The notes under the pieces: generated by a model | Databases searched by the model: none | What the model saw: only the letters and a program-made list of their open reading frames with translations | Told to the model about the DNA's origin: nothing | DNA from: Citrus sinensis | Taxonomy: Eukaryota; Streptophyta; Magnoliopsida; Sapindales; Rutaceae | Assembly (NCBI RefSeq): GCF_022201045.2 | Contig: NC_068561.1 | Coordinates: forward strand, 20,648,501 to 20,712,500 | Reading direction: 5' to 3' | Length of the DNA: 64,000 nucleotides | Part shown: in pieces, positions 10,062-24,008 of the stretch | Layout: every line of letters begins with the position of its first letter | Numbering within the stretch: position 1 is the first letter of the stretch | Translations under genes and position numbers: made by a program

Positions 10062-11509
10062 TCAAGAATCTGGGTACTGAAACATTCCGAGGGAGGGATT
10101 GACAATAGTGAAACCTCCGTCAATGAAAAGATTGTGTCCACTCACGTACTTCGCCTCATCACTCGCTAGATAAAGAGCTGCATATGCAATATCTTCGGTC
10201 CTTAAAGTCACACCCTTAAGGTTAGCCGCTGAATTCATAAAACCTTCTAGATCCTCATCGGTAATCCCAACAAAACTGGTAGCCAAAGGTGTTGCAAGAG
10301 CATAAGGTGACAAGCAATTCACCCTAATCCCAAATTGGCCTAGCTCAACAGCAGCATTTTTGGTGAGTCCTAAAACAGCATGTTTTGCACAACAGTATGC
10401 ATGTGAGGCAGCAGCACCAACCCTTGAGCTAACGCTAGCAGTTGAAAGAATGCTGCCACTGCGAGCCGGAATCATGACACGAGCAGCATGCTTGATGCCC
10501 AAGAAAACTCCGGTGACATTTACACTCAGGACACGCTCGAAATCGGCCTTTTCATTGTCGATTATGCGGGTCTTGTTAGGGCCGCCTATGCCGGCGTTGT
10601 TGAACATTATGTCCAGCTTGCCATGAGTTGCAACGGTTTGGTCGATTGCATTTTTAATGTGGGATTCGTTTGTGACATCGCAATGGACATAGGATGAGTT
10701 TGATGTGCCTATGGATTCAACAACTGAATGGCCTAATTCTTCCTGAATATCCGCAATGACAACTTTGGCACCCTGTTGGGCAAAGACTTTTGCAGTGCAT
10801 GCACCAATTCCACTAGCCCCTCCGGTAATAAAGGCCACCTTGCCCTCTAGCCTACACAATCCAGATGCAAACCTTGAAATGTTATATTTTTTTCGAGGGT
10901 TTTACATACTAACTTACTTATTGATCTTTGTGCAGGTAGATTCCAATCCAATGAATTATCACTAAAAAAAAAGAAAAAAAGCGAATCAATTCTGGGAGGA
11001 AAAAAAGGCGTTGAAAGTAGGAGAATCTTTTTAATAGTAAAGGGATTGTAATTGAATCTGAAATATGAGGGAGAAAAAACCATAACAATTTTGAAATCTT
11101 GAAAGATATTTCTGTCTATTTTCTAATTGACTGGAAAAGAGCCTTTCTCTGTAATTTCGAGTCAACGCAGTAGATCTGAAAATCTAAGCCATTAATTATG
11201 TACAATCCTGTAACATTAATGTTTTAAAGTGAAGTATACACAAAAATTGTTACTGTAAACTTAGGATAGAAAAAGAGTGCAGATAGCTCGAGTACTTGCT
11301 TTGAATAGAAAGATATTGGTGATGAATAAATCATTTGTGTATGTTTTCTGAATTAGTACTAAATAAGTGTCATAAGCATGAGATGAGTAGCTGTTGGATC
11401 AGTTGATTAAAAAAAAAAAAAAAAACACTGAAGATGAAAGCAAAAACTTGATTTGGTTTGTCGTGACTTACCTTCTGGTGATTGCAGAAAGAACCCCTGA
11501 GCTAGCCAT
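10062..11509 (-). CDS. Short-chain dehydrogenase, xanthoxin/secoisolariciresinol dehydrogenase-like (SDR copy 4)
   Basis: Model on the - strand: exon 1 11472-11509 (MASSGVLSAITR), intron 11471-10852, exon 2 10851-10062, 275 aa. The split codon AG|G restores R before LEGKVAFIT. TGGASGIG, the Asp of VVIADIQ, NNAG, the Ser region (STASVSS) and YCCAK (Tyr/Lys) are all present, so it should be an active NAD-dependent SDR. It lies opposite to the tandem trio and is clearly more diverged (IDGGFTIVNPS, NLKGVTLRTED), so it is an older paralogue. The first exon is again tiny, so the exon layout predates the cluster. The 5' leader carries a GA microsatellite. The substrate is unknown; ABA, lignan and terpenoid dehydrogenases are all possible relatives. 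Confidence 0.9.
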
Positions 11510-11524
11510 TTTGCAGTGAGGGTC

Positions 11525-11547
11525 AGAGAGAGAGAGAGAGAGAGAGG
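11525..11547 (-). repeat. GA/CT microsatellite in the SDR4 5' leader
   Basis: About 11 AG units lie 16-38 bases upstream of the SDR4 ATG, so CT repeats sit in the 5' UTR or core promoter. Plant leaders often carry such GA/CT tracts. Confidence 0.7.
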
Positions 11548-12496
11548 GAACTAAAGAGTTGATTTCTCACCCGTGTATTATATTATAGAAAAATTAAACG
11601 GTTGCTAAAGATTATGATACTGTTTTATTTAATGGGTGGGGTTATTTTTAACTTCAATTCTTCACTGAAAATTTTGATATAAATTTTGAGCAATTCAATG
11701 ATAATCGTTAAATACTATCTTGACTTTCAATATCTATTATTAGATTATATGAAATTAATAATTTAAAATTTATGTTAAAATTTAAATAAAAATAAATTAA
11801 TCTTTATTTTAATTATTATAAATTTAATTCCTTTTCATGATTGTTCTCTTTTCCATCTCTTATTTATTATTGTTGCTAATTTACAAAGTCATATAACTTA
11901 CAAACCCTCATCAATATAAAAGTAATACCCGATAACAAAAATAAAAATAAAAATTGACAATTAAATTATGGGTTACATGAATACGATGCGTATTGTAACA
12001 AGTCTTTTATTTTAATGCATCGTTGGAGTTTCGTCACTATTTGATACAAACAAATCCACTGGACAAGCATCTTTAATCCTTTGACTTTTTTTCGCATCTA
12101 ATTTGGGGGCAAAACTTCCGACCACTCATTAATCGTTTGGTAGTTCAATGTGGTCCTGTGGATATGTCTGATCTGAAATTACAAGGATTGACTAATAAAT
12201 GCAATAAACGGGTCAATGCAAAGTAAGGGCTCCTACTATATAACACCCCTCACTTGCACGAAAATACAGTAATAACTTATAAATAAAAAAAACACAGTAA
12301 TAAGGTTTTTAAGAAAATAATGGTAATACTTAAAATTTAAGTTTTCTAGACTTTTTATATAGCCGCAGTGTTAGAACCTTTTTAGTGCACTTTAACTTAC
12401 CAATAAGTTTCTTGTGCACCTATCATAATTTTATAATAATAATTTTAAAAAAATAAATTGAAATAGTAATGACATAATAAATAAATCAACAATATG

Positions 12497-12531
<35 letters not shown>

Positions 12532-12558
12532 CTAACCCCAAGGCCAATAAAATTACAG
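11548..12558. other. Intergenic DNA upstream of SDR copy 4
   Basis: TATTATATTATA near 11577-11588 may serve as the SDR4 core promoter. The rest is AT-rich and includes a (TA)n tract around 12497-12528. No gene was recognised. Confidence 0.4.
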
Positions 12559-13279
12559 TGTTCTTAAAACAAATTTGCCACATTCACAATGACGCTTGAA
12601 TTTTGTTTGGGGGAAAAATAAGAAAGATAGTAAAACACCACGTGTCGACGAATGAAATAACTTCAGTACAATTCGAGATACCCGACATGATTAAAGGTAC
12701 GCCGTACGATTAGAGATATTTGTCATGATTTGAGGTACCCGGCATGATTAGAGGTACCCGGCACAGTCAAAGGTATCACGCATAACTCCAGAGTAACTCC
12801 AGATACCCCGCATAGATTGGGGTACCCCGAATTATATAGGCTTCTATCTCTCAGGATACAACTGGTTCGAAATAGTATTAGCAGTACAATCTCACTATTC
12901 CCATGAACCTCAAACAAATATGTCAATTCTATCGCATTAAAGTCTAAAGCTAGAGAGAATTTGCTTAAAAGAGAAGAGACGAAAATCACTTGGATTTTTT
13001 GTGTTTTTCAATTAAACACTGAGGCCAATATATATAAGTTTCAAAAGGGGCATCAGTTAACTTAAAAATCCTATGGGATCTTTCTTTATTTTTTTACGCT
13101 AGTGGATGCTCCTTGAGAGCCAATTTCTCATTCACCCAAGCACTAATTTGACCATTTTATGATTCGTTGCGAAGATCTCGTAGAGAAGATCTAAATTATC
13201 CATGTACATATATTTTTTCGATATTTATTTTGCTCAAAACTGGCCTTAAAATAGGCGCTTTATGCTATTTTTTCTAACA
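12559..13279 (-). mobile_element. Possible solo-LTR-like fossil
   Basis: The segment has TG...CA ends with a short inverted TGTT/AACA terminus. Read on the - strand it carries TATA-like sequences at about two-fifths of its length, as an LTR promoter would. It contains a 19-bp minisatellite. No 5-bp target duplication was found and no internal region is attached, so the call is tentative. The family cannot be named. Confidence 0.25.
12675..12788. repeat. 19-bp minisatellite, six units
   Basis: Six consecutive units of exactly 19 bp start at 12675, 12694, 12713, 12732, 12751 and 12770. The consensus is near GAGGTACCCGGCATGATTA, with central KpnI-like GGTACC cores. Further, less regular GGTACCCC and ATACCCCGCAT pieces continue to about 12830. 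Confidence 0.85.
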
Positions 13280-14451
13280 CAACTAATTGCATAATATATG
13301 CAGCAAATGGTTCTGTTATTATTATTATTATTATATTTTGGAAAATGAATTTCATAAATTAGAACCAAACATTAATAGTATAGCTAGAAAGTCTTCCAGT
13401 CAAATTACAAAATCTGGACGGTTAACAATCATCTATTACAAATTTCTCTAAGATCTTGAATCAGCTTGTGAATGTCTTAAATCATCCATTCAATTAATTT
13501 TTTTTTTAATTTTAAATTGTTGATCCGTCAAGATATACAAAATTACACACACACCACAATTACCGATCCCGGACTATAGAGAAATCAAATAAACATGGTT
13601 AATATTTACATTTTAGTCACATAGAATTTACCGATATACCATTACAATACCTATTTGCCCTTTGTATTTACAACCATTAGATTGGAATGCCTTAAATCCG
13701 ACGACTGATTTACAACAAGACAAAATACTAGTGTCAGTACCTCAAACACAACATAGCTACCCTTAGATTAATCGTAAGACCAGAAATATTCATATTCAAT
13801 TGAGCCGGCAGCACATATCATCAGATTATCGATTCAATTTTTTTTATCCTATTTTAAAAACTATCTGTACATAATACATCCCCCAATGCAAAACAAAAGC
13901 GTATGGGCGGCTCGGAATCCCTCCAACCATTCAATGGAATCATTCATTTGTTTAGTTTACTTCGGAGTTAAAATATAGATAATCATAGTCATCCGTTTGT
14001 TGTACCTTTTTTTTTTTTTCTCTCAATGAGATTCGTTGTACTTTTTAAATACAATAGAATTTATTTTTTAAATACAATAGAACTTTATGGAATTTTTTGA
14101 ATCACCTATACGGCACCATTGTTTGAAAATATAAAACAAATTGGATTTCCTATAAATATTAAAAAATATATATGAAAACTCGCAAATACACACGGAATAA
14201 CTCCAGCCACTCCCTCAATTCCCACGTAAGAAACAAGGAAATTGATTCGGCATTGAGCCATTTTGGGCTTAATGGACTTGGACTATGATGGCCCATCTTA
14301 TTTACAATTGGATTGACTTTGTGGCTGATGAATGAGGTCAAAACGGCCTACAGATTGTTTAATTACCAAAACTGGAAATAAAAACCCCACGTTGTACAAT
14401 TTCAAAAACTAGCAAGTAAATCTGTCAATAGATATATCAAAATATCCGCCA
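13280..14451. other. Intergenic/promoter region of the first ILR1-like gene
   Basis: AT-rich, with a short ATT microsatellite at 13316-13334. No gene or element termini were recognised. Confidence 0.4.
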
Positions 14452-16960
<2,509 letters not shown>

Positions 16961-17122
16961 GAAACCTGGTATCTTCAAAAGGGACGGTTATTGTATTTAT
17001 AAATACTTGTATTTTTTCCATTTTTAATTCGCGCTGCGCACCCACTCAAGCTAGAGTCCAGGACCTTAGCCTAAGAAGGCTGATCCTTACCGCTAGCGTT
17101 GATCCTAGACTTCAAAATACTT

Positions 17123-17711
17123 CGCTCTAAATCTTCCTTACTATACAATAAAAGCCTTCTTGAAATGAAAATTATTAATAAATAATCACCAGATATACAA
17201 TTCTAAGATTTTAGACATACCAGCTTTGCAGGAGTTGAAATTTCAATGATCTGAGATTAATGAGAGTATGAGACTTATAAGTTACTGCAATCTGCCTTTT
17301 TTTTTTCTTTAATTATTTTTTTTTCTTTTTTTTTATTTTGACCACGAGGTATCTTGGGGAGGGTCCCAACCGTGGAAGGCACCTTTAAGCCCGTACCACA
17401 ATTCAGACTAGAAGTTCCCGCTCTAAATCTTCCTTACTATACAAAAAAAGCCTTCTTGAAATGAAAATTATTAATAAATAATCACTAGATATACAATTCT
17501 AAGATTTTAGACATACCAACTTTGCAGGAGTTGAAATTTCAATGATCCGAGATTAATGAGAGTATGAGGCTTATAGGTTACTGCAATCTGCCTTTTTTTT
17601 TTCTTTAATTATTATTTTTTTTATTTTGACCACGAGGTATCCTGGGGAGGGCCCCAACCGTGGGAGGCACCTTTAAGCTCGTACCACAATCCAGACTAGA
17701 AGTCCCCGCTC
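17123..17711. repeat. Tandem duplication of about 290 bp
   Basis: Two head-to-tail units start at 17123 and 17419 (spacing 296 and then 288). Each contains the same 3'-flank sequence of the upstream hydrolase gene followed by the tail half of an inverted SINE. The units begin and end at the pentamer CGCTC (17123, 17419 and 17707). The units differ at only a few positions, so the duplication is relatively young. Confidence 0.88.
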
Positions 17712-17828
17712 GAACCGAGAGGCACAGGTTCTTCCAACAAAGGTGACTTCCCTGTGACTCGAACTAGGGAACAAACTCAATCAAATCACTTAAGGAGACT
17801 CTATTGTCAGTGGAACCAACACTTTGTC
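17620..17828 (-). mobile_element. tRNA-derived SINE, inverted copy of the family at 4749
   Basis: The reverse complement matches the 4749-4972 element throughout, including AAAGTGTTGG at its start, GTTCGAGTC, GGTTCGAGCGGGG and CCTCGTGG before the A-rich tail. A partial copy (its 3' half) lies at about 17333-17423 within the first duplication unit. TTTCTTTAATTATTTT occurs after the element (about 17830-17845) and before the first unit's T-run, and is the likely target duplication. Confidence 0.85.
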
Positions 17829-18055
17829 AGTTTCTTTAATTATTTTATGAGGGTTTACAATAAAAACAGAATTTTAAATGCATCCATTCGATGTAATGAC
17901 ACGCGTACATGGGTCTCCAAGGAACATATCAGAGTTGGGTCGGCCCATAGCCCCATATAATTGATAATTGGCATTCGGCTTCCAGCTAAACACGAGTTCT
18001 ATGACAAAACCGACGCTGGAGAGTGTAGCGTACAGAACTGAGAAAATTTTAATTT
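17829..18055 (+). other. Upstream region of ILR1-like copy 2
   Basis: No open frame of note. It represents the promoter side of the downstream hydrolase. Confidence 0.35.
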
Positions 18056-18063
18056 TATAAATA
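18056..18063 (+). promoter_or_regulatory. TATA box of ILR1-like copy 2
   Basis: TATAAATA lies 39 bases before the chosen ATG at 18102. If used, the 5' leader would be only about ten bases long, so transcription may also start elsewhere. Confidence 0.4.
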
Positions 18064-18101
18064 GAAATTCAAGCTATTTTGTACCGCAAATTTTTCACAA
18101 A

Positions 18102-19572
18102 ATGTATCTAATGCTATTGGCTCGTCTCTGTCTTTTGATTATCGTATCAACGATATTTACATGCAATCCCACATGGGCCAAGAAGGAAACTCAGTCGGGA
18201 TCGGAGCAGCTGAGTTCGTTGACTCGGGAGCTGTTGGACTCAGCGAGGGAGCCCGAGTTCTTTGAGTGGATGAGGAGGATGAGGAGGAGAATACACGAGA
18301 ATCCGGAGTTGGGTTTTGAAGAGTACGAGACGAGCCAACTCGTAAGATCGGAGCTTGACTCGCTTGGGATTGAGTACACGTGGCCGGTTGCCAAGACTGG
18401 GATCGTGGCTTCAGTGGGTTCAGGGGGTGAACCCTGGTTCGGTCTTAGAGCTGAGATGGACGCCCTGCCTCTTCAGGTTTCACTTTCAGACAAACATTTT
18501 GACTTCTGTTCGAAAAAAAGGAAAAAAGAAAAAAAAATGTCGTAATATAAAATGCTGATCCTCTTTCTTGTGTATTAGTGGCGCTATCTTTAGTCTTTTA
18601 TTGCTAAACAAAAACTCTTATGTAATCTTATTCAACATTCACTATTTGAAAAGGAAATGGTAGAGTGGGAGCATAAGAGCAAGAACAATGGTAAAATGCA
18701 TGCTTGTGGCCACGATTTTCACACAACCATACTGCTTGGGGCAGCTAGGCTACTCAAACACAGAATAGACAGATTAAAGGTAAATTCATAATCACGCACG
18801 CTTCTTATAGAACAAATGTGATACAATTCTCAAACAGTTTGTTGTTGACTGAATCACCTTGCAATCATTTCACCGCACAGGGCACGGTTAAGCTTGTTTT
18901 CCAACCTGGGGAAGAAGGTTATGGTGGCGCATACTATATGATAAAAGAAGGTGCTGTTGATAAGTTTCAGGGCATGTTTGGAATACATATTTCCCCAGTA
19001 CTGCCCACTGGTACAATTGGCTCAAGACCTGGTCCTTTACTAGCTGGTTCTGGGAGGTTTACAGCCGTGATTAAAGGAAAAGGTGGACATGCCGCCATGC
19101 CCCAAGATACCAGAGATCCTGTTCTTGCAGCATCCTTTGCAATCCTCACACTCCAACATATAGTTTCAAGAGAGACAGATCCCCTTGAGGCCAGGGTAAT
19201 ATTCGTTCCAATTTCATCTGCCAGCTTGACTATCAGCATTCTGTAAGTTTGTGATATTATCCTCTTATAAGCAAATTTATATGCCTACACAGGTAGTCAC
19301 AGTTGGGTTTATTGTTGCGGGCCAAGCAGGAAATATAATCCCTGAGATCGTGAGATTTGGAGGCACTTTCCGTAGCTTGACTACAGAAGGTCTGTTATAT
19401 CTTGAGCAAAGAATCAAAGAGGTAAAATTATTTGAGGTTGCATATCAATGATACAATGTATTTCTTAGCAGTATTTGCATAATATAATTCATCAAATTCG
19501 CATGAGCTCTAAATAATAATGATTTGCTTCAAATGTAGCTGAAAGAGTAGACTCCCTTTCAAGGCTGTGATC

Positions 19573-19603
<31 letters not shown>

Positions 19604-20190
19604 TATATTTATTACATAAGATTATTGCTCAAGAGTACAACTCATATTACATGAGATTACAACTGATATTTACAAATCAAACTATTACTAGAATTAGTAA
19701 GCCTGCCCAGATTTTTACTCTCTCTAATATTCGAGGGACGTTTACTCCACTCACAGAAGAAAACTGCCTTAACTCAAATTGAGGTCATAGAAATAGCACT
19801 TATTGTTATCAGGTCATAGAAATGCAAGCAGCAGTTCATCAGTGTAGTGCAACAATAGACTTCATGGAGGAAAAAATGAGGCATTATCCGGCAACTGTAA
19901 ATGATGAAAAAATGTATGAACACGGCAAGAGGGTCGGCGCATCCATGGTTGGAGAGCCAAACGTGCATCTTACTCCAGTTGAGATGGGAGCAGAGGACTT
20001 CAGCTTCTACACTCAGAGGATGCCAGCTGCACATTTTTATGTCGGTACAAGGAATGAAACGCTTAAGCCATTCATCCGACTGCACTCCCCGTACTTAGTT
20101 GTTGATGAGGATGCCCTTCCTATTGGAGCAGCTCTTCATGCTGCAGTAGCCATCTCTTACTTGGACAACCTTGAAGTTGAAGTACAATAG
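18102..20190 (+). CDS. IAA-amino acid hydrolase, ILR1-like (copy 2)
   Basis: Model: exons 18102-18476, 18654-18779, 18881-19195, 19293-19421 and 19813-20190, all phase 0, 440 aa. Exons 2-5 have exactly the same lengths as in copy 1 (126, 315, 129 and 378 nt). The signal peptide covers about residues 1-26. HACGHD, QPGEE, the GIH histidine and RLHSPY metal-ligand regions are all kept. Two changes stand out at otherwise fixed places: LRAEMDALP has Glu where copy 1 has Asp, and [10 protein letters not shown] has Phe after the HACGHD block. These may alter substrate choice or activity. Introns are shorter than in copy 1, except the last, which has gained repeat DNA. It is a recent tandem duplicate, and subfunctionalisation is possible. 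Confidence 0.95.
19573..19740 (-). repeat. (TA)n tract and dispersed repeat in the last intron of ILR1-like copy 2
   Basis: A TA microsatellite (about 19573-19610) is followed by a segment whose ATTGCTCA...ACAACTCATATTA...CTATTACTA core also occurs at about 40335-40400 in the S28 peptidase intron. It is therefore a dispersed, probably SINE-derived repeat. No ends were defined. Confidence 0.5.
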
Positions 20191-20734
20191 GAATGGTGTG
20201 TCTTCGTAAGAGAGTTTTATTTTTGAACTAGTAAAAAAGAATTGTATATTTAAATCCAGTGGTATTTCAATGCCGTCCTTGTAATAATAAACCATCTGGA
20301 AATGAAAATTATTAATTAACACCAAAAAAAAAAAAATTCAACCGCACACATGCTTTTACTTTTTGAGATTGGGGTAAAGAAAGACAGTCATTGCACATTT
20401 GCACTCACCTTAATTTATCGTGAATTTATGATGAAGAGGCTCTAGCATAACATTAACCAATCCGTTGAAACTGAATAGAAACATGCCAAGAACATCAACG
20501 GAAAACCAAAAAGAATTGCATGATTGCTCCTGTTTATAGAGGAAGTAAATACATGATGAGGCGCTACAAGAATAAAGAAACAGAAAGATGTGATCAACTG
20601 ATCTTACAGATTGACAGGATATCCATGATCTTCAGAAAGGTTGACCTCTAAAAACTAGCAAATCAAAATGTACCTGATTTTGGGAAAGCCAACCGCAGCT
20701 GTAGAGAATATGCAAAGAATGTCAGACTTTTGAA
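20191..20734. other. Convergent intergenic region between the hydrolase and the PPR gene
   Basis: It holds the 3' ends of two converging genes. No repeat or additional gene was noticed. Confidence 0.4.
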
Positions 20735-22459
20735 CTAAAGCGAACTGCAACCAGGTATTTTTCTAAGCCCCCTCTCCTTCATTTTGCTTCTAACAAGACA
20801 GACATCCAACCACCGATCTGCAGTTGCATAGATGTTGGATAACAGCACATAACTACCAGCATTTTGTGGCTCGAGCTCAAAAAGCCGGTTTGCGACCAAT
20901 TCTCCTAACTCAATGTCTGAATATAACTTACAGGCCCCAAGGAGTGCACCCCAGGCACTTGCATGAGGCTCCACGGGCATTGAATTTAAAAGCTCATAAG
21001 CTGATTTCAAGTGTCCGGTCCGGCCAAGAAGATCAACCATACATGCATAATGCTCAGGAGAAGGAACAATAGCATACACGTTTTGCATGGCTTCAAAAAA
21101 GCGCCAACCATCCTCAACAAGTCCAACATGACTACAAGCAGTCAACACAATTGTGAAGGCCACCTCATCAGGAGTCAGCCCTTCACTTAACATTCTATCA
21201 AAGAGGGAAACAGCCTGTCTGCCATGCCCGTGTATCGACAATCCTTTTATCATGGAACAATATGATACTACGTCTCTATTAGGCATTGTTTCAAATAACT
21301 CGGCCGCTCTATCCATATTCCCACACTTAGCATTCATGTCTATAAGTGCTGCAATAACATGAGCTCGGCTAAGATCCATGTGACTTCTACTCAAATAAGA
21401 ATCCACCCAGTTGGACAAATCCAAATTGCCCACCTGAGAACACGCTGACATCAAGCTCACCAATATAAACTCATCTGGCCGGACGTTCTTTGAACACATT
21501 TCCGAAAATATCTTCACAGCCTCATTAGGCTGGCCATTCTGTGCATACCCTGATATCAAGGCTGACCATGCAACAACATCTCTATCAGGAGCTGCCTCAA
21601 ACAAAGACCTTGCTGACGTCATATCACCCACTTTCGCATATCCATCAATCATTGTGGTATACGATACCACATTCCTCTCGGGCATTTCATCAAACAACTG
21701 CCTAGCACTTCTCAAATCTCCTATCTTCACTAACCCCCCAATCAAAGCATTCCATGAAACATTACTCCTCTCCGGCATTAAATCAAAAACCGTCTTCGCT
21801 TCCACCAAATCCCCAACACTCGCATATCCAACAATCATCGCTGTCCATGAAACAACATTTCTCTCAGGCATTTCATCGAACACTTTACGGGCGCAAGAAA
21901 TCTCTTTACGTTTCCCATATAAGTCAATCAAACTAGTTCCCACAAACACATCCTCATCAACCCCCCACCTAATTACAGCAGCTTGAATCGCCGTTCCTTC
22001 CCTCACACTAAGCACATGCGAACACGCCTTAATTACCAATGGGAACGTATACTTATCAGGCACCGCTTCCTCTCTAATCAATCGAACAAAAATCGTAAAA
22101 ACCTCAATAAAACGAGAATTCTGAGAGTACCCTTTTAAGAGGGTGTTCCAAAGAAAAGTATTGGGATTGACAATGCGGTTGAAGACGGCGGTAGAGTAAG
22201 ATAAGGGAGTGGCGAGGGAGTGACACAGCGAGATGAAGTGGGCAACGAGAGAGTGATCTTGCTCGAGGCCCTTTTTGATGATGTGAGAGTGAACCTGGTG
22301 GAGGTGAGTTTGGAGTTTGCACTTCTTTATCAGGGTTAAAGCGGAAAGGAGACACGATGGTTTTGGGAAGTTGATGGGCGCTGATCGTGAGCAGTTAGGT
22401 AGCATCGAAGAGCAGGACTTGTGCTTGCATGGCGTGTTTGGTTCGTCAATTTTGGGCAT
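20735..22459 (-). CDS. Pentatricopeptide repeat protein, PLS class with truncated E domain
   Basis: Intronless, 574 aa from the first ATG at 22459; the frame upstream of it has no ATG. Degenerate 31-36-residue PPR motifs run through nearly the whole protein, for example NVVSWTAMIVGYASVGD, NVSWNALIGG, NVVSYTTMIDGYAKVGD, DVVAWSALISGYAQNGQ and DVVSYCSMIKGLSIHG. The variable spacing indicates PLS-type repeats. The C-terminus has the E-region hallmark (EHYACMVDLLGRTG, then SAWGALLGACK) and stops at GLRKIPGCSSL, so no E+ or DYW deaminase domain follows. Such proteins bind organellar RNA in mitochondria or plastids and often specify C-to-U editing sites. Without a DYW domain it would need a partner deaminase. 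A basic N-terminus could be a targeting peptide. The overall sequence resembles the At5g37570-type group, but that is from memory. Confidence 0.9.
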   Translation of the reverse strand: MPKIDEPNTPCKHKSCSSMLPNCSRSAPINFPKPSCLLSALTLIKKCKLQTHLHQVHSHIIKKGLEQDHSLVAHFISLCHSLATPLSYSTAVFNRIVNPNTFLWNTLLKGYSQNSRFIEVFTIFVRLIREEAVPDKYTFPLVIKACSHVLSVREGTAIQAAVIRWGVDEDVFVGTSLIDLYGKRKEISCARKVFDEMPERNVVSWTAMIVGYASVGDLVEAKTVFDLMPERSNVSWNALIGGLVKIGDLRSARQLFDEMPERNVVSYTTMIDGYAKVGDMTSARSLFEAAPDRDVVAWSALISGYAQNGQPNEAVKIFSEMCSKNVRPDEFILVSLMSACSQVGNLDLSNWVDSYLSRSHMDLSRAHVIAALIDMNAKCGNMDRAAELFETMPNRDVVSYCSMIKGLSIHGHGRQAVSLFDRMLSEGLTPDEVAFTIVLTACSHVGLVEDGWRFFEAMQNVYAIVPSPEHYACMVDLLGRTGHLKSAYELLNSMPVEPHASAWGALLGACKLYSDIELGELVANRLFELEPQNAGSYVLLSNIYATADRWLDVCLVRSKMKERGLRKIPGCSSL

Positions 22460-22934
22460 TGGAGTTAGCTCTCCCTCGCGGGATAGTTGCCCACTGTCCC
22501 CGCCATTGTAGCACGTGTACCGCCAGCCCAGAACAGAAGGGTGGTCTACATAATTGTAATGATTCAATGGGTGATAGTACTCGCACTTTATGGTGGGTAA
22601 CAGAATTCTATGGCTTCTATATGCTTACAATATAATAGGCAGTAATGCTCAACAAATCATCTTCATTCAAGTACAAATTTGACTTTTAGTTACCCAGCTG
22701 TAAGAATATTTCTGAAAAATTCTATAAATTTTACCCTTTAAATATTTATTTACTTACCTACATGATAAATAGAAGAGTGAAAAAATATATTATTCTTTAA
22801 AAAACTCTTTAAATAGAAATGAGTTAATATTATTTTAATTAAAATAATTATTTAAAAAAAAGTTAATAGTAATCAAAGTATCTTTCTCTTTCTTTAATAA
22901 AAAATAATAAAATATAAATTGAAGAAAAAAAAAG
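22460..22934. other. PPR upstream region and left flank of the MULE
   Basis: AT-rich. No gene seen. Confidence 0.4.
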
Positions 22935-23058
22935 AAAAATATCCACCGTCCACCTGATTTTGTCCACTTTATCAAAAATACACAAATCTTAATTTTTTTA
23001 GCTGCGCTCCACCTGAACTTAAACTTTTTTTCACATTTCCTCCTCCGTCTACAAACCG
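22935..23058 (+). repeat. MULE left terminal inverted repeat
   Basis: It starts AAAAATATCCACCGTCC and contains AGCTGCGCTCCACCTGAACT. It matches the reverse complement of 28331-28454 almost base for base over the outer 100 or so bases. Confidence 0.93.
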
Positions 23059-24008
23059 TGAAGACGTTGCTGACATCATAAGGTTAAAATGATAATTTCA
23101 CTTGGGCTTAAAAAACGACATCGTTTAAGATCTGTAATAAGCAAAAAAAAAAAAAGGAAAAGGAGGCATAGTGGTCCACCAGTACAGCAAGCAACGAAAA
23201 CAGCCATAGTTTATTCCCCACCACATGCACGAAGAAGCAACAAAATCCCGCCATTTTTCCTATAGTTTCCATGCATTTTCATCAACGAACCACGCTTAAG
23301 TTTCAAATATTTTGTTAAATCGAAGATTCAGAGGCATTGACGAAAGCGGTGAGCTGTTACGAAGTCGCGAAGTTTTGCTTTTTTAAGGGTTTGAAGCTAC
23401 AATCAAGTTTTGTTTTGTTTACTTATTTTCAGTTAATTTTTGACATGCAACAATGTTTTTGAAATAATGTCTGGTGATTGTTGTTAACACATTCATTCGC
23501 TATTACTGGAAACCCTAGAATATAGATTAGTTTGATTTGTGACATATTTGTTGGGGGTAATGATAAATTGGGGAGTAATATGGTGTTTTCGGTTGTTGAG
23601 ATGCAAATTTATGAAAGATTATGCTACTATAGTTGAATGCATGTTTATCCCCTGCCTAGTTATGTATCTTTGTCTGTGGTTTACATATAAAATTTGGGGC
23701 TTTTGAAATTTTGGTTGGTGATGTATGGGTCATGGTTTTTTGAAATATTTTAACCCCTGGCTATATTTGTATGCATATCCCTCAGCCCCCCGAGGAAGAT
23801 TTGGTTGTTGCATGTAAAATTAGAATATTTAAAAAGCTAGTTACATGCATCCATATCCAGCTAGATGTTTGTTTACATGCTTTTTCTTTAAGTGTCTGAC
23901 CTGCAATATTAATAATACATTAATAGGAAGATAGTAGAGTTACCAACAAAACTCAAGAACTGTAAACCAGTGCTGAATTTTTTATTTATTTATTTTTGGG
24001 CATTCAGG

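Noticed and set aside
17010-17112. Possible tRNA-like SINE on the - strand after the first hydrolase gene
   Set aside because: A- and B-box-like words can be found but there is no A-tail or target duplication. Evidence is too weak.
22926-22934. 9-bp target duplication of the MULE
   Set aside because: The flanks are A/T homopolymers and several alignments are possible. None is convincing.
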